A DNA stretch of 64,000 nucleotides, from assembly GCA_028710895.1 (NCBI GenBank), contig JAQTTH010000002.1:186001-250000 (forward strand), in the 5' to 3' direction. The notes under the pieces are model-generated. The model worked only from the letters and a program-made list of their open reading frames with translations, ran no database searches and was not told the origin of the DNA. Of this stretch, positions 45,454-53,848 are shown piece after piece. This DNA comes from Paludibacter sp. (lineage in GTDB: Bacteria > Bacteroidota > Bacteroidia > Bacteroidales > Paludibacteraceae). Numbering within the stretch: the stretch's first letter is position 1; each line of letters starts with the position of its first letter. A program made the position numbers and the translations under genes.

Positions 45454-46857
45454 ATGAAACTATTCGTAAACTCAAAAAAGATGCTGGCTGATTTGCAGAC
45501 GCCGGTAGGAATTTATCTCAAAATACGCGATTTATATACGAACTCGGTACTGTTGGAAAGTTCCGATTATCATGGCGTTGAAAACAGTTATTCGTATATC
45601 GGTTTTTGTCCGATTGGTGGAATTTCGGTGAATCAGTTTGTGATAAAAGAAGAATATCCTGATGGGACAAAACTGGAAACTCCTGTTACCGGCAAGCTGA
45701 CTGTGGCTGAACGTTTTGATGCGTTCCTGAAATCAGTTGACCTGGTGAAAAATGACAATCCGGTTGGTGTGAATGGCCTGTTTGGGTATTCGTCGTACGA
45801 ATCGGTGCAGTACTTCGAGGACGTAAAACTCAAAGCGCGCGAAACGGTGCCGGGAAGTATGCCGGGCTTGCATTACGTGCTGTTTAAGTACATTATTGCC
45901 GTAAACCATTTCAACAACGAACTGACAATCATCGAGAATTTGCTTGAAGGTGAAACCTCTGCTATTGCCGATATTGAAGAAATTCTTACCAATAATAATA
46001 TTGCCACGTACGAATTTTCGGCTGTTGGCGAAGAAAAATCGGATATAACCAACGAAGAATATAAAGCCATGGTGGCGAAAGGTAAAAAGGAATGTTACAA
46101 AGGAAACGTGTTCCAGATTGTACTTTCGCGCCGCTTTTATCAGAAATACAAAGGCGATGACTTTATGCTGTACCGCACCTTGCGCTCAGTAAATCCGTCG
46201 CCGTATTTGTTTTACTTCAACTTTGGAGATTTCCGTATCTTCGGTTCCTCTCCGGAGGCTCACCTTGTGGTTGATGCCAAGAAACAAAAAGCCTATATCA
46301 AACCAATTGCCGGAACATTCCGCCGCACGGGTGATGATGAAAAAGATTTCCAACTGGCAGAGAAACTCCGGGTCGACAAAAAAGAAAATGCCGAGCATGT
46401 GATGTTGGTTGATTTGGCCCGCAATGATTTAAGTCGCAATGCTGACCACGTGGAAGTAGAAGTGTTCCGCGAAGTGCAGTATTATTCTCACGTGTTGCAT
46501 TTGGTTTCGAGCGTAAGTGGCAAGCTGAAACCCGATACCAAAATCATCAAACTTTTTGCCGATACGTTCCCTGCCGGAACACTCTCGGGAGCACCAAAAA
46601 TCAAAGCCATGCAACTGATTGATAGCATTGAACCTCACGACCGTGGTCCTTATGGTGGTTGCTTGGGCTATATCGGCTTCGACGGAAGTTTCAATCAAGC
46701 CATTACGATTCGCTCGTTCGTAAGTAAAAATAATACACTTTACTATCAGGCCGGTGCCGGCATCGTTGCCAAATCCGACGAAGAAAGCGAATTGCAGGAA
46801 GTGAATAATAAATTAGCTGCTCTGAAACGTGCAGTGGAAGTAGCATCAGGAAGATAA
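45454..46857 (+). CDS. trpE: Anthranilate synthase component I
   Basis: A 467-residue chorismate-utilising enzyme forming anthranilate with TrpG. Motifs are the feedback-site-like LLESSDYHGVENSYSYIG near the N-terminus (the LLES element that binds Trp), GNVFQIVLSRRF, IFGSSPEAHLVV, PIAGTFRRTGDDEKD and FPAGTLSGAPKIKAMQLID. Six bases after trpB. Confidence 0.97.
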   Translation: MKLFVNSKKMLADLQTPVGIYLKIRDLYTNSVLLESSDYHGVENSYSYIGFCPIGGISVNQFVIKEEYPDGTKLETPVTGKLTVAERFDAFLKSVDLVKNDNPVGVNGLFGYSSYESVQYFEDVKLKARETVPGSMPGLHYVLFKYIIAVNHFNNELTIIENLLEGETSAIADIEEILTNNNIATYEFSAVGEEKSDITNEEYKAMVAKGKKECYKGNVFQIVLSRRFYQKYKGDDFMLYRTLRSVNPSPYLFYFNFGDFRIFGSSPEAHLVVDAKKQKAYIKPIAGTFRRTGDDEKDFQLAEKLRVDKKENAEHVMLVDLARNDLSRNADHVEVEVFREVQYYSHVLHLVSSVSGKLKPDTKIIKLFADTFPAGTLSGAPKIKAMQLIDSIEPHDRGPYGGCLGYIGFDGSFNQAITIRSFVSKNNTLYYQAGAGIVAKSDEESELQEVNNKLAALKRAVEVASGR

Positions 46858-46865
46858 ATAAGAAT

Positions 46866-47432
46866 ATGAAAATATTAGTTTTTGATAATTACGACTCGTT
46901 TACCTACAACCTGGTACACGCAGTAAAAAAGTTGGGATATACCGACGTGGAAGTACATCGTAACGACCAGATAGCATTGGAAGACATTGCACGATTTGAC
47001 AAAATAATCCTTTCGCCGGGACCTGGTGTTCCGTCGGAGTCGGGTATTTTGCTCGATGTGATTCGTACTTATGCACCAACAAAGCCAATTTTGGGTGTTT
47101 GCCTTGGCGAACAAGCCATTGCAGAAGCATTTGGCGGAACATTGATTAACCTGACTGATGTTCATCACGGCGTAAGCTCTATGGTGAATGTATTAGAAGA
47201 GGATGTGCTTTTCAACGGATTAGCAAAACAACTGGAAGTGGGACGGTATCATTCGTGGGCAGCTGAAAAATCGACTTTGCCCGAGTGCCTGACCATTACG
47301 GCTGTGGACGAAGAAGGTATGATTATGGCATTGGCGCATAAAACATATGACGTGCGTGGTGTTCAGTTTCATCCGGAATCGGTTTTGACGCCCGACGGGG
47401 AGCAAATGTTGAAGAACTGGCTGGAAAGCTAA
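46866..47432 (+). CDS. trpG: Anthranilate synthase component II (glutamine amidotransferase)
   Basis: A 188-residue class I amidotransferase supplying ammonia to TrpE. The nucleophile is Cys79 in GVCLGEQAIAEAFGG and the His-Glu pair is in VQFHPESVLTP. DNYDSFTYNLVH at the N-terminus is typical. It could also serve folate synthesis, but its place eight bases after trpE makes tryptophan the main role. Confidence 0.97.
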   Translation: MKILVFDNYDSFTYNLVHAVKKLGYTDVEVHRNDQIALEDIARFDKIILSPGPGVPSESGILLDVIRTYAPTKPILGVCLGEQAIAEAFGGTLINLTDVHHGVSSMVNVLEEDVLFNGLAKQLEVGRYHSWAAEKSTLPECLTITAVDEEGMIMALAHKTYDVRGVQFHPESVLTPDGEQMLKNWLES

Positions 47433-47690
47433 CTTGACAGACGTCATTGTTTGATTGTCAGGCACTATTGTTTTCATGACAAATGCAATTGTTTTAACTT
47501 CTGATACAATTGTTTGGGTGACAGACATTATTGTTTCGGCGACAGGCGTTATTGTTTTAAGTTCTTTTACTATTGTTTGAGTGTTCGACGTTATTGCTTT
47601 AACTTCTACCACCATTGATTTAACTTCTGACACAATTGTTTAGACGACAGACGCTATTGTTTGGAAAACAGATGCGATTTCTATATATTC
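47432..47690. repeat. Degenerate 21-base tandem array between trpG and trpD
   Basis: The core ATTGTTT starts at 47446, 47467, 47488, 47509, 47530, 47551, 47572, 47593 (ATTGCTT), 47614 (ATTGATT), 47635, 47656 and, degraded, 47677. Every step is exactly 21 bases. The preceding 14 bases come in two flavours, one near GACAGACGNN and one near TAACTTCTGACACA. The minus strand reads as seven-residue repeats of the kind SEVKTIV for nine units; the plus strand has stops. It is neither CRISPR-like (no spacers) nor an obvious gene. Confidence 0.9.
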
Positions 47691-47725
47691 TTATAGTATA
47701 TTTCTTTTGAACACAATAATATTTT

Positions 47726-48721
47726 ATGAAACAAATACTTAATCAATTGTTCAATCACCAGTCCCTTACGAAGCAGGAGGCTGCAGAAGTAATGGCCAAT
47801 ATGGCCGGGGGCAAATACAACGAATCCCAGATTGCGGCGTTTATTTCGGTTTACCTGATGCGCAGCATTGAGCTGGACGAGGTAATCGGCTTTCGGGATG
47901 CACTGCTGAATACAGCTGTGCAGATCGATTTATCTGAGTTCGATCCATTGGATATTGTTGGAACTGGAGGTGACGGAAAAAATACATTCAACATTTCTAC
48001 TTGCAGCTGTTTTGCTGTAGCCGGTGCAGGTTACAAAGTGGCTAAACACGGTAACTATGGAGCAACTTCGGTAAGCGGCTCGTCGAACGTGCTGGAGTAT
48101 TTCGGAGCGAAATTTACTACCGATACCGACATTATCAAGCGTTCGTTGGACGAAGCGGGTTTTGCTTATTTGCATGCGCCTTTTTGCAACCCGGCTATGA
48201 AAAATGTGGCTCCGGTGCGTAAAAGTCTCGGGGTTCGTACATTCTTCAATGTGCTTGGACCACTAATCAGCCCTGCACGACCCAATTACCAATGTCTGGG
48301 TGTGTACGATTTGAAAATGATGCGACTTTACAATTATATCTACCAAAATTTAGGTTGCCAGTACTCGGTGGTTCACTCGCTGGATGGTTACGATGAAATT
48401 TCGTTGACTGATACCTGCAAAGTATCCAATAATCAGGGAGAATTTGTCTATACACCCGAGCAATTGGGCTTCAGAAGGCTCAAACAGGAAGAACTTTGGG
48501 GTGGAAATACGGTGGACGAAGCGGCTCAGATATTTATGAATGTATTGGATAATAAAGCAACAGAAGCTCAACGCAATGCTGTAATCATAAATACGGCCTT
48601 TGCTATTCAGACACGTAGTTCTTACAAACCATTGGAACAATGCAAAGCCGAAGCAGCCGAATCGCTCGAAAGCGGTCATGCCAAAAAGGCGTTTGAGAAG
48701 TTTGTGGAGATATATAAATAA
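47726..48721 (+). CDS. trpD: Anthranilate phosphoribosyltransferase
   Basis: A 331-residue enzyme transferring phosphoribose from PRPP to anthranilate. The PRPP-binding GTGGDGKNTFNIS motif, KHGNYGATSVSGSSNVLEYFG, the HAPFCNPAMKNVAPVRKSLGVRT segment and FNVLGPL are diagnostic. It is separated from trpG by 293 bases holding the 21-base array, unusually far for this operon. Confidence 0.97.
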   Translation: MKQILNQLFNHQSLTKQEAAEVMANMAGGKYNESQIAAFISVYLMRSIELDEVIGFRDALLNTAVQIDLSEFDPLDIVGTGGDGKNTFNISTCSCFAVAGAGYKVAKHGNYGATSVSGSSNVLEYFGAKFTTDTDIIKRSLDEAGFAYLHAPFCNPAMKNVAPVRKSLGVRTFFNVLGPLISPARPNYQCLGVYDLKMMRLYNYIYQNLGCQYSVVHSLDGYDEISLTDTCKVSNNQGEFVYTPEQLGFRRLKQEELWGGNTVDEAAQIFMNVLDNKATEAQRNAVIINTAFAIQTRSSYKPLEQCKAEAAESLESGHAKKAFEKFVEIYK

Positions 48722-48728
48722 GCCAATT

Positions 48729-48793
48729 TGAAAATATGCCAATGTGCCAATTAATTAGCTCATTAGCATTTTGGCACATTAGCACATTGAAAT
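48729..48793. repeat. Inverted repeat in the trpD-trpC gap
   Basis: AATGTGCCAA (48741-48750) and TTGGCACATT (48771-48780) are perfect 10-base inverted arms, flanked by further GCACATT and ATGCCAAT copies. There is no T tail, so it is not a typical terminator. Confidence 0.8.
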
Positions 48794-49573
48794 ATGACAA
48801 TATTAGATAAAATAATAGAAAGTAAAAAAGTTGAAGTTGCTTCGCGCAAACTATCAACTCCAATCTCGACTTTAGAAAAAGCACCGGCTTTTTCGCGCAA
48901 ATGCTTGTCGATGAAGCAAAGCTTGCTGAACTCTGAATCGGGAATTATTTCGGAGTTTAAACGTAAGTCGCCATCGCTTGGTTGGATTCACGAAGATGCC
49001 GACGTGGTGGATGTGACCTCGGGTTATAGTGCTGCGGGTGCTTCGGGTATTTCTATTCTGACGGATTTGGAGTATTTCGGAGGTACCCCCATGGATCTGA
49101 TGGCTGCCCGACAATTTATTACTTGTCCGGTATTGCGTAAAGACTTTGTGATTGATGAATATCAGCTTTACGAAGCGAAAGCGATGGGTGCCGATGTGGT
49201 GTTGCTTATTGCTGCCGCATTGACGGTAGAGCAAACTTTTGAACTTGCCTGCAAAGCGCATGAACTGGGTTTGGAAGTATTGCTGGAAGTACATAACGCC
49301 GAAGAACTTGGTCACGCCAACGACTATGTGGATATGTTGGGCGTAAACAACCGCAACCTGAAGACTTTCGAACAAAGCATTCAGACTTCGTTTGATTTGG
49401 CTGCATTAATCCCCGATAAGTTTGTAAAAGTAAGCGAAAGCGGCATATCCAAAACGGAAACCGTAAAAGAACTCCGCAAAGTGGGTTACAAAGGCTTCCT
49501 GATGGGCGAGAATTTTATGAAGGAAGAAAATCCGGCGGAAGCGTTGGTGAGATTTATTTCAAATTTACAGTAG
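48794..49573 (+). CDS. trpC: Indole-3-glycerol-phosphate synthase
   Basis: A 259-residue TIM-barrel enzyme closing the indole ring. Motifs are ILDKIIESKKVEV at the N-terminus, IISEFKRKSPSLGWI with catalytic Lys, VLRKDFVIDEYQ, LLEVHNAEEL, LGVNNRNLKTF and VSESGISKTETV. It is monofunctional, as trpF is separate. Confidence 0.97.
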   Translation: MTILDKIIESKKVEVASRKLSTPISTLEKAPAFSRKCLSMKQSLLNSESGIISEFKRKSPSLGWIHEDADVVDVTSGYSAAGASGISILTDLEYFGGTPMDLMAARQFITCPVLRKDFVIDEYQLYEAKAMGADVVLLIAAALTVEQTFELACKAHELGLEVLLEVHNAEELGHANDYVDMLGVNNRNLKTFEQSIQTSFDLAALIPDKFVKVSESGISKTETVKELRKVGYKGFLMGENFMKEENPAEALVRFISNLQ

Positions 49574-49582
49574 AAACGCTAG

Positions 49583-49608
49583 TAGAGACGCAAGGCCTTG
49601 CGTCTCTA
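49583..49608. repeat. Perfect 26-base palindrome in the trpC-trpF gap
   Basis: The half AGAGACGCAAGG is followed immediately by its reverse complement; with one more pair it spans 49583-49608 without a loop. No T tail follows. Confidence 0.92.
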
Positions 49609-49622
49609 ACAAAAGACGAAAC

Positions 49623-50240
49623 ATGAAAATAAAAATCTGCGGGATGAAAATCCCCGAAAACATACGGGCAATTGCGGCGTTACAGCCCGATTTCATGGGT
49701 TTTATTTTTTACCCGAAATCGCCACGCTATGCCGAGCCGCTGGATATTGCCACGTTGAATGCATTGCCAAAATCAATAAAAAAGATTGGTGTATTTGTAA
49801 ACGAAAATCTGGAGAATATCCTGACTACTGTCACTAAATACGACCTTGACGGCGTGCAACTGCATGGAACCGAATTGGTGGAAATGTGTAAGGAACTTCG
49901 CAAGGCAGGCTATGTTGTGATTAAGGCATTCCCAATTGCCGAGGCTTACAATTTCAAGGTGACGAAAACCTATGAAGGATCGTGTGATTATTTTTTGTTC
50001 GATACCAAGACCGATGCTTACGGTGGCTCGGGACTAAAATTTAATTGGGGTATGCTCGATGAATACGTAGGCGAAACGCCTTTTCTGCTAAGTGGTGGTA
50101 TTGCTGCCGATGATGCCGAAGCTATTCTGAAAATTGAGCACCCAAAGTTTGCCGGAATTGATTTGAACAGCAAGTTTGAGGTAAAACCGGGTGAAAAGAA
50201 TGTGGAATTATTAAAAGGATTTATACAACAATTATTGTAG
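49623..50240 (+). CDS. trpF: Phosphoribosylanthranilate isomerase
   Basis: A 205-residue TIM-barrel isomerase. The catalytic Cys is in MKIKICGMK and the catalytic Asp in FDTKTDAYGGSGLKFNW; GFIFYPKSPRY and LLSGGIAADDA also match. Its stop codon TAG lies against the palindromic repeat that follows. Confidence 0.96.
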   Translation: MKIKICGMKIPENIRAIAALQPDFMGFIFYPKSPRYAEPLDIATLNALPKSIKKIGVFVNENLENILTTVTKYDLDGVQLHGTELVEMCKELRKAGYVVIKAFPIAEAYNFKVTKTYEGSCDYFLFDTKTDAYGGSGLKFNWGMLDEYVGETPFLLSGGIAADDAEAILKIEHPKFAGIDLNSKFEVKPGEKNVELLKGFIQQLL

Positions 50241-50309
50241 GGACAGGTCGTGACCTGTCCAACGTCTACCAAATATAACATATATCAGGGCAGGTCGCGA
50301 CCTGTCCCT
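50241..50309. repeat. Two GGACAGGTCGCGACCTGTCC-type palindromes in the trpF-trpA gap
   Basis: GGACAGGTCGTGACCTGTCC at 50241-50260 and GGGCAGGTCGCGACCTGTCC at 50288-50307. The second lacks one A in its left arm. A related palindrome lies at 63937-63960. Confidence 0.92.
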
Positions 50310-50324
50310 ACGAAAATAAAAATC

Positions 50325-51095
50325 ATGAACAGAATTAATCAATTGTTTGAAACAAAGAAGGAAAATATCCTTTCGGTATATTTCACGGCCGGTTTCCCAA
50401 AACTGGAAGATACATTACCAACTCTTAGAACCTTGCAGGCTAATGGTGTGGATTTAGTGGAAGTAGGTGTGCCATTTTCCGATCCAATGGCCGATGGTAT
50501 TGTCATTCAGAACAGCAGTCATGTAGCATTGCAAAACGGCATGAGTATTCGTAAGTTGTTCGATCAGTTGACTTCTGTGCGTGCTGAAATCCACATTCCC
50601 TTAATCATGATGGGTTACCTGAATCCGATTATGCAGTTTGGTTTCGAAGAGTTTTGCAAAGAATGCCATCGGGTAGGAGTAGACGGTATGATTATTCCTG
50701 ATCTACCCATGGCCGATTTTTTGGCAGAATACAAAGAAATTGCCGTGTGTTACGGACTGGAATTTATTTTTCTCATTACGCCCGAAACGTCAGAAGTACG
50801 TATCCGCGAAATAGACGGTCATACAAATGGTTTTATTTACATGGTTTCGTCGGCTGCCACTACCGGAACGCAAACCTCGTTCGACAACAAGGTGGACTAT
50901 TTCAATCGGATCAATTCCATGAATCTGAAAAATCCCCGCCTCGTTGGTTTTGGCATTTCTAATAAATCCACCCGCGATATGGTAAACCGTTATTCGTCGG
51001 GAGCCATTATCGGTAGTGCGTTTATCAAAGCGTTGGAAGAAACACAAGATGTTGAAAAAGGGGTAAAATTGTTGTTGGAGAGATTGGAGAAATAA
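50325..51095 (+). CDS. trpA: Tryptophan synthase alpha subunit
   Basis: A 256-residue TIM-barrel subunit that cleaves indole-3-glycerol phosphate and channels indole to TrpB. Catalytic Glu is in LVEVGVPFSDPMADG and Asp in GMIIPDLPMADF; the phosphate site is GFGISNKS and GAIIGSAF. The start at 50325 was preferred because the longer frame from 50250 would translate the palindromic repeats. Last gene of the operon, with a strong terminator. Confidence 0.97.
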   Translation: MNRINQLFETKKENILSVYFTAGFPKLEDTLPTLRTLQANGVDLVEVGVPFSDPMADGIVIQNSSHVALQNGMSIRKLFDQLTSVRAEIHIPLIMMGYLNPIMQFGFEEFCKECHRVGVDGMIIPDLPMADFLAEYKEIAVCYGLEFIFLITPETSEVRIREIDGHTNGFIYMVSSAATTGTQTSFDNKVDYFNRINSMNLKNPRLVGFGISNKSTRDMVNRYSSGAIIGSAFIKALEETQDVEKGVKLLLERLEK

Positions 51096-51109
51096 ATTAT
51101 TATAAGTCC

Positions 51110-51158
51110 AAAACAAGAAACGGAAGATGCAATACATCTTCCGTTTCTTGTTTTAATA
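51110..51158. terminator. Bidirectional terminator, trp operon and GH25 gene
   Basis: A perfect 20-base-pair stem (51110-51129 with 51135-51154) with a five-base loop between convergent genes. Its arm contains AAAACAAGAAACGGAAGATG. Confidence 0.93.
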
Positions 51159-51839
51159 CAATATACTTTTCAGTTTTTTCTTCGTACCATTGAACAGATT
51201 GAAGTCCACATTTCCACGAATTCCGGCAATTTTGAATTTATTGGTTGTTTGCCAGAATGTCCATTTGCAGTCGGGTTTGCTCTTGTAATCTACTATCCAA
51301 AGCTTACATTTTGTGTGTAAGCGGTCCTTCAGATACAGTTTGTAGTAGTCGTAATCGCAATAAATCATGGGGTAATGTCCGGTGCGTCTGTACACTACAT
51401 TGATAAACGTAATCAACTCATTACCCACCAACCTGTTGGCAGGCATTTTACGCGCAAATTCGGCATCGAGCACCAGTGGTAAATCTCCGCTTTTGTGTTT
51501 GGCAACCGAAAGAAAATTGTTGGCCTGATCCTTCCCGCTGCTTTTGTAGGTGAAGAAATGGTACGATCCTACCAAAATGCCCAGCTTTTTTGCCGCTTTG
51601 TAGTTTTCGGAGTATTTCCCATCTTGCCGGGTGGCTCCTTCCGAAGCTTTCAGGAAAATAAAATAGGGTTTCTGCGTTTTGAGTTTTTCCCATTTGATCG
51701 TACTCTGATGATGCGATACGTCGATACCCCAGATTTTACCCTGCGCTTTTATTTCGCCAAATGTAACATTGTGCGGATTGAGTGCATAGGCCGGGCTAAG
51801 CAGTATGGAAAACAGAATTAGAATAAAAATTTTCTGCAT
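51153..51839 (-). CDS. GH25 lysozyme-like protein 1, exported
   Basis: A 228-residue GH25 muramidase domain behind a signal peptide (1-19, ending AYA-LN). Catalytic residues are seen in WGIDVSHHQ (Asp40) and in LVLDAEF (Asp125 and Glu127), with SYHFFTYKSSGKDQANNFLS and FWQTTNKFKIAGIRGNVDFNLF as family blocks. It should cleave the MurNAc-GlcNAc bond of peptidoglycan. It is 16 bases downstream of a paralogue, so the two are co-transcribed. Confidence 0.93.
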   Translation of the reverse strand: MQKIFILILFSILLSPAYALNPHNVTFGEIKAQGKIWGIDVSHHQSTIKWEKLKTQKPYFIFLKASEGATRQDGKYSENYKAAKKLGILVGSYHFFTYKSSGKDQANNFLSVAKHKSGDLPLVLDAEFARKMPANRLVGNELITFINVVYRRTGHYPMIYCDYDYYKLYLKDRLHTKCKLWIVDYKSKPDCKWTFWQTTNKFKIAGIRGNVDFNLFNGTKKKLKSILY

Positions 51840-51855
51840 ACTATTCGTTTGTTTT

Positions 51856-52548
51856 TCAGTATAAAAGGCTTTTCAGTTTCTTTTTCGAACCATAAAACAG
51901 GTTAAAGTCAACATATCCTTTGATACCTGCCACCGTGTATTTTTCGGTTGTTTGCCAGAATGTCCAGTCGCAGTTTGGGTTACTTTTATAATCCACTATC
52001 CAGAGTTTACACTCTTTTGGCAGCTTATCTTTTAAGTAGGCCAGGTAGTATTTATACGGACAATAAATAATCGGATAATGTCCTTTTTTGTTGCGGATAA
52101 TCGTCATGAAATCAATCAACTCCTTTTCAACCTGTGTTTTGTCGGGCATAGTTTTGGCAAATTCCGCGTCGAGCACCAAAGGTAAATCTCCGTGTTGATA
52201 TTTTACGGTGGATAAAAAGTTATTGGCCTGATCTTTTCCGGTGCTTTTGTAAGTAAAAAAATGATAGGAACCTACGGGAATTTTTAAGTTTCGGATGGTT
52301 GTATAATATTCCGTATACTTTGGATCCTGAATGGTGCTTCCCTCGGTGGCTTTTACGAATATGAAACCCGGTTCGTGCTGCTGCAATTTATACCAATCAA
52401 CAATTTCCTGATAATGGGAAATATCTATTCCCCACACTTTGTCGGCTTCTGTTGCTTCGTCGGCAGTTGTGCCGGTGTTCTTCTGAAGAGCACACGATTG
52501 AAAGAGTATTATCAGAAAAAAACAGAAAAGGTAATGTTTAAAGTGCAT
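51856..52548 (-). CDS. GH25 lysozyme-like protein 2, lipoprotein
   Basis: A 230-residue paralogue with a lipoprotein signal (LFQSC, MHFKHYLFCFFLIILFQSC from the start at 52548), predicting membrane attachment. The GH25 core has WGIDISHYQ, LPLVLDAEF and FWQTTEKYTVAGIKGYVDFNLF. The ATG at 52548 is chosen over 52569 because it gives a compact signal. A -7 box (TACCTTTG, plus 52702-52709, minus strand) would give a leader of about 145 bases. Confidence 0.92.
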   Translation of the reverse strand: MHFKHYLFCFFLIILFQSCALQKNTGTTADEATEADKVWGIDISHYQEIVDWYKLQQHEPGFIFVKATEGSTIQDPKYTEYYTTIRNLKIPVGSYHFFTYKSTGKDQANNFLSTVKYQHGDLPLVLDAEFAKTMPDKTQVEKELIDFMTIIRNKKGHYPIIYCPYKYYLAYLKDKLPKECKLWIVDYKSNPNCDWTFWQTTEKYTVAGIKGYVDFNLFYGSKKKLKSLLY

Positions 52549-52569
52549 GATTTCAGTTGAGTAATTCAT

Positions 52570-52854
52570 AAATCGTTTTATGCAGAGCCACGCGTATTGC
52601 TCCGATAAAAGCTGTTTGTATTATGTCACCGGAAATTTATAGAAGCACGAAAAACTTCGTTTGACTTTAGCACGAGTGTGCTGTGGGTAACAATTCGGTT
52701 GCAAAGGTAAGACTTTTTAAGGAGATTGTAAGCACGGAACTTACTGAAATTACGCTTGTAGATTTAAATAAAAAAGTAGTATGAACGCTCGGAAGTAAAA
52801 AACAAAAGCGATCTTATTGATCGCTTTTGTCATGAGTTTGTCATGAGTTTGTTG
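52570..52854. terminator. Intergenic region with terminator of GH25 gene 3
   Basis: ACAAAAGCGATC (52802-52813) pairs perfectly with 52819-52830 and, on the minus strand, is followed by T residues. It separates the third GH25 gene from the other two. A minus-strand -7 box lies at 52702-52709. Nothing else is seen. Confidence 0.8.
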
Positions 52855-53634
52855 TCAGTTTAATGTCTTTGAATTATTAACCGTGTAATACAGCATGTTC
52901 TTTAAGTTCGTTATCGGACCATTAAACATGTTGAGGTCAACGTAGCCACTGATACCTTCAAGTTTCAATCTGTCTGTTGTTTGCCAGAATGCCCAGTCGC
53001 AGTTTGGTTTTTCCTTGTAGTTGACTATCCACAGTTTGCACTTATCACTAAAATGTTCTTCTAAGTACATTTTGTAGAATCTGTAATCGCAATATACAAT
53101 CGGGTAATGCCCCAGTTTCTCATAGATGGTGTTGATAAAACTTATCAGCTCGATAACTACTTCCGTTCTTTGAGGCATTTTCTTTGTAAATTCAACATCC
53201 AACACGGGCAGCAGGTCGCTGTCTTTGTGCTGAGCTACCGACAGAAAGTTATTTGCCTGATCTTTTCCGGTGCTTTTGTAGGAGAAAAAATGATAAGAAC
53301 CTACTAAAATCTTGCGTTTTCTGGCTTCGGAATAGTTCTCGAGGTATTTCGAATCCTTGAGGTCGATGCCTTCAGATGCTTTTATAAACATGAAGTTTGG
53401 CTTCTGTTGGCCCAGTTTTTCCCAGTTGATATTGTTCTGATAATGCGAAACATCTATTCCCCAGACATTCTCGAGTGGTTTTACGTCATCGAGCGTTAGG
53501 GTGGGTTGTGTGTGGTGAACGACTTTGTGTGTCGTCTTATGTTTCTTGTGCGATGATTTATGCTGTTTTTTTGCAAAAACAGAAAATTGCATCAGAAGCA
53601 TAAGGCATAATATGGAAATAAGTCGTTTTTGCAT
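52855..53634 (-). CDS. GH25 lysozyme-like protein 3, exported with a His/Lys-rich linker
   Basis: A 259-residue paralogue. Signal peptide 1-19 (ending VFA-KKQ), then a His/Lys-rich linker of about 25 residues (KKQHKSSHKKHKTTHKVVHH) and the GH25 domain with WGIDVSHYQ, LLPVLDVEF and FWQTTDRLKLEGISGYVDLNMF. In the second motif Ala is replaced by Val but both acidic residues remain. The basic linker may bind envelope polyanions or metal (inference). Separate transcript. Confidence 0.92.
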   Translation of the reverse strand: MQKRLISILCLMLLMQFSVFAKKQHKSSHKKHKTTHKVVHHTQPTLTLDDVKPLENVWGIDVSHYQNNINWEKLGQQKPNFMFIKASEGIDLKDSKYLENYSEARKRKILVGSYHFFSYKSTGKDQANNFLSVAQHKDSDLLPVLDVEFTKKMPQRTEVVIELISFINTIYEKLGHYPIVYCDYRFYKMYLEEHFSDKCKLWIVNYKEKPNCDWAFWQTTDRLKLEGISGYVDLNMFNGPITNLKNMLYYTVNNSKTLN

Positions 53635-53767
53635 AGTGATTTTTAAAGTAAATAATACTGCCCGCAAGATATTCATACTGGTTGACATATGAAAGCGAAT
53701 CGGGCTTTTATTGATATTCTTTGTGTTTTTTCTCTTTTGTTCAGTTAATACGATTATTCAAATAAAA

Positions 53768-53806
53768 CTGACGAAGCAGCTTAATGCTACTCCGTCAGTA
53801 TGTATT
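53768..53806 (-). terminator. Probable terminator of alaS
   Basis: CTGACGAAGCAGC pairs imperfectly with GCTACTCCGTCAG (two mismatches) around a TTAAT loop, with a T-rich tail on the minus strand. Confidence 0.6.
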
Positions 53807-53848
53807 ATCGTAGGATTATCCGATTGAACAATCCCGCTTTAATGAATC

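Noticed and set aside
47220-47633. Minus-strand 137-codon frame made of heptad repeats, as a gene
   Set aside because: It starts with GTG, overlaps the end of trpG in antisense, has a stop codon one unit upstream within the same array, and changes character where it enters trpG. It is kept only as a property of the 21-base array.
47432-47690. CRISPR array
   Set aside because: Units are 21 bases with no unique spacers between conserved repeats, and no cas gene is near.
48729-50309. Transcription terminators inside the trp operon
   Set aside because: The hairpins lack T tails and downstream trp genes have no own promoter boxes, so full termination there is unlikely.
50250-50324. Longer N-terminus for TrpA
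   Set aside because: It would translate the palindromic repeats; TrpA homologues begin near MNRINQLF.
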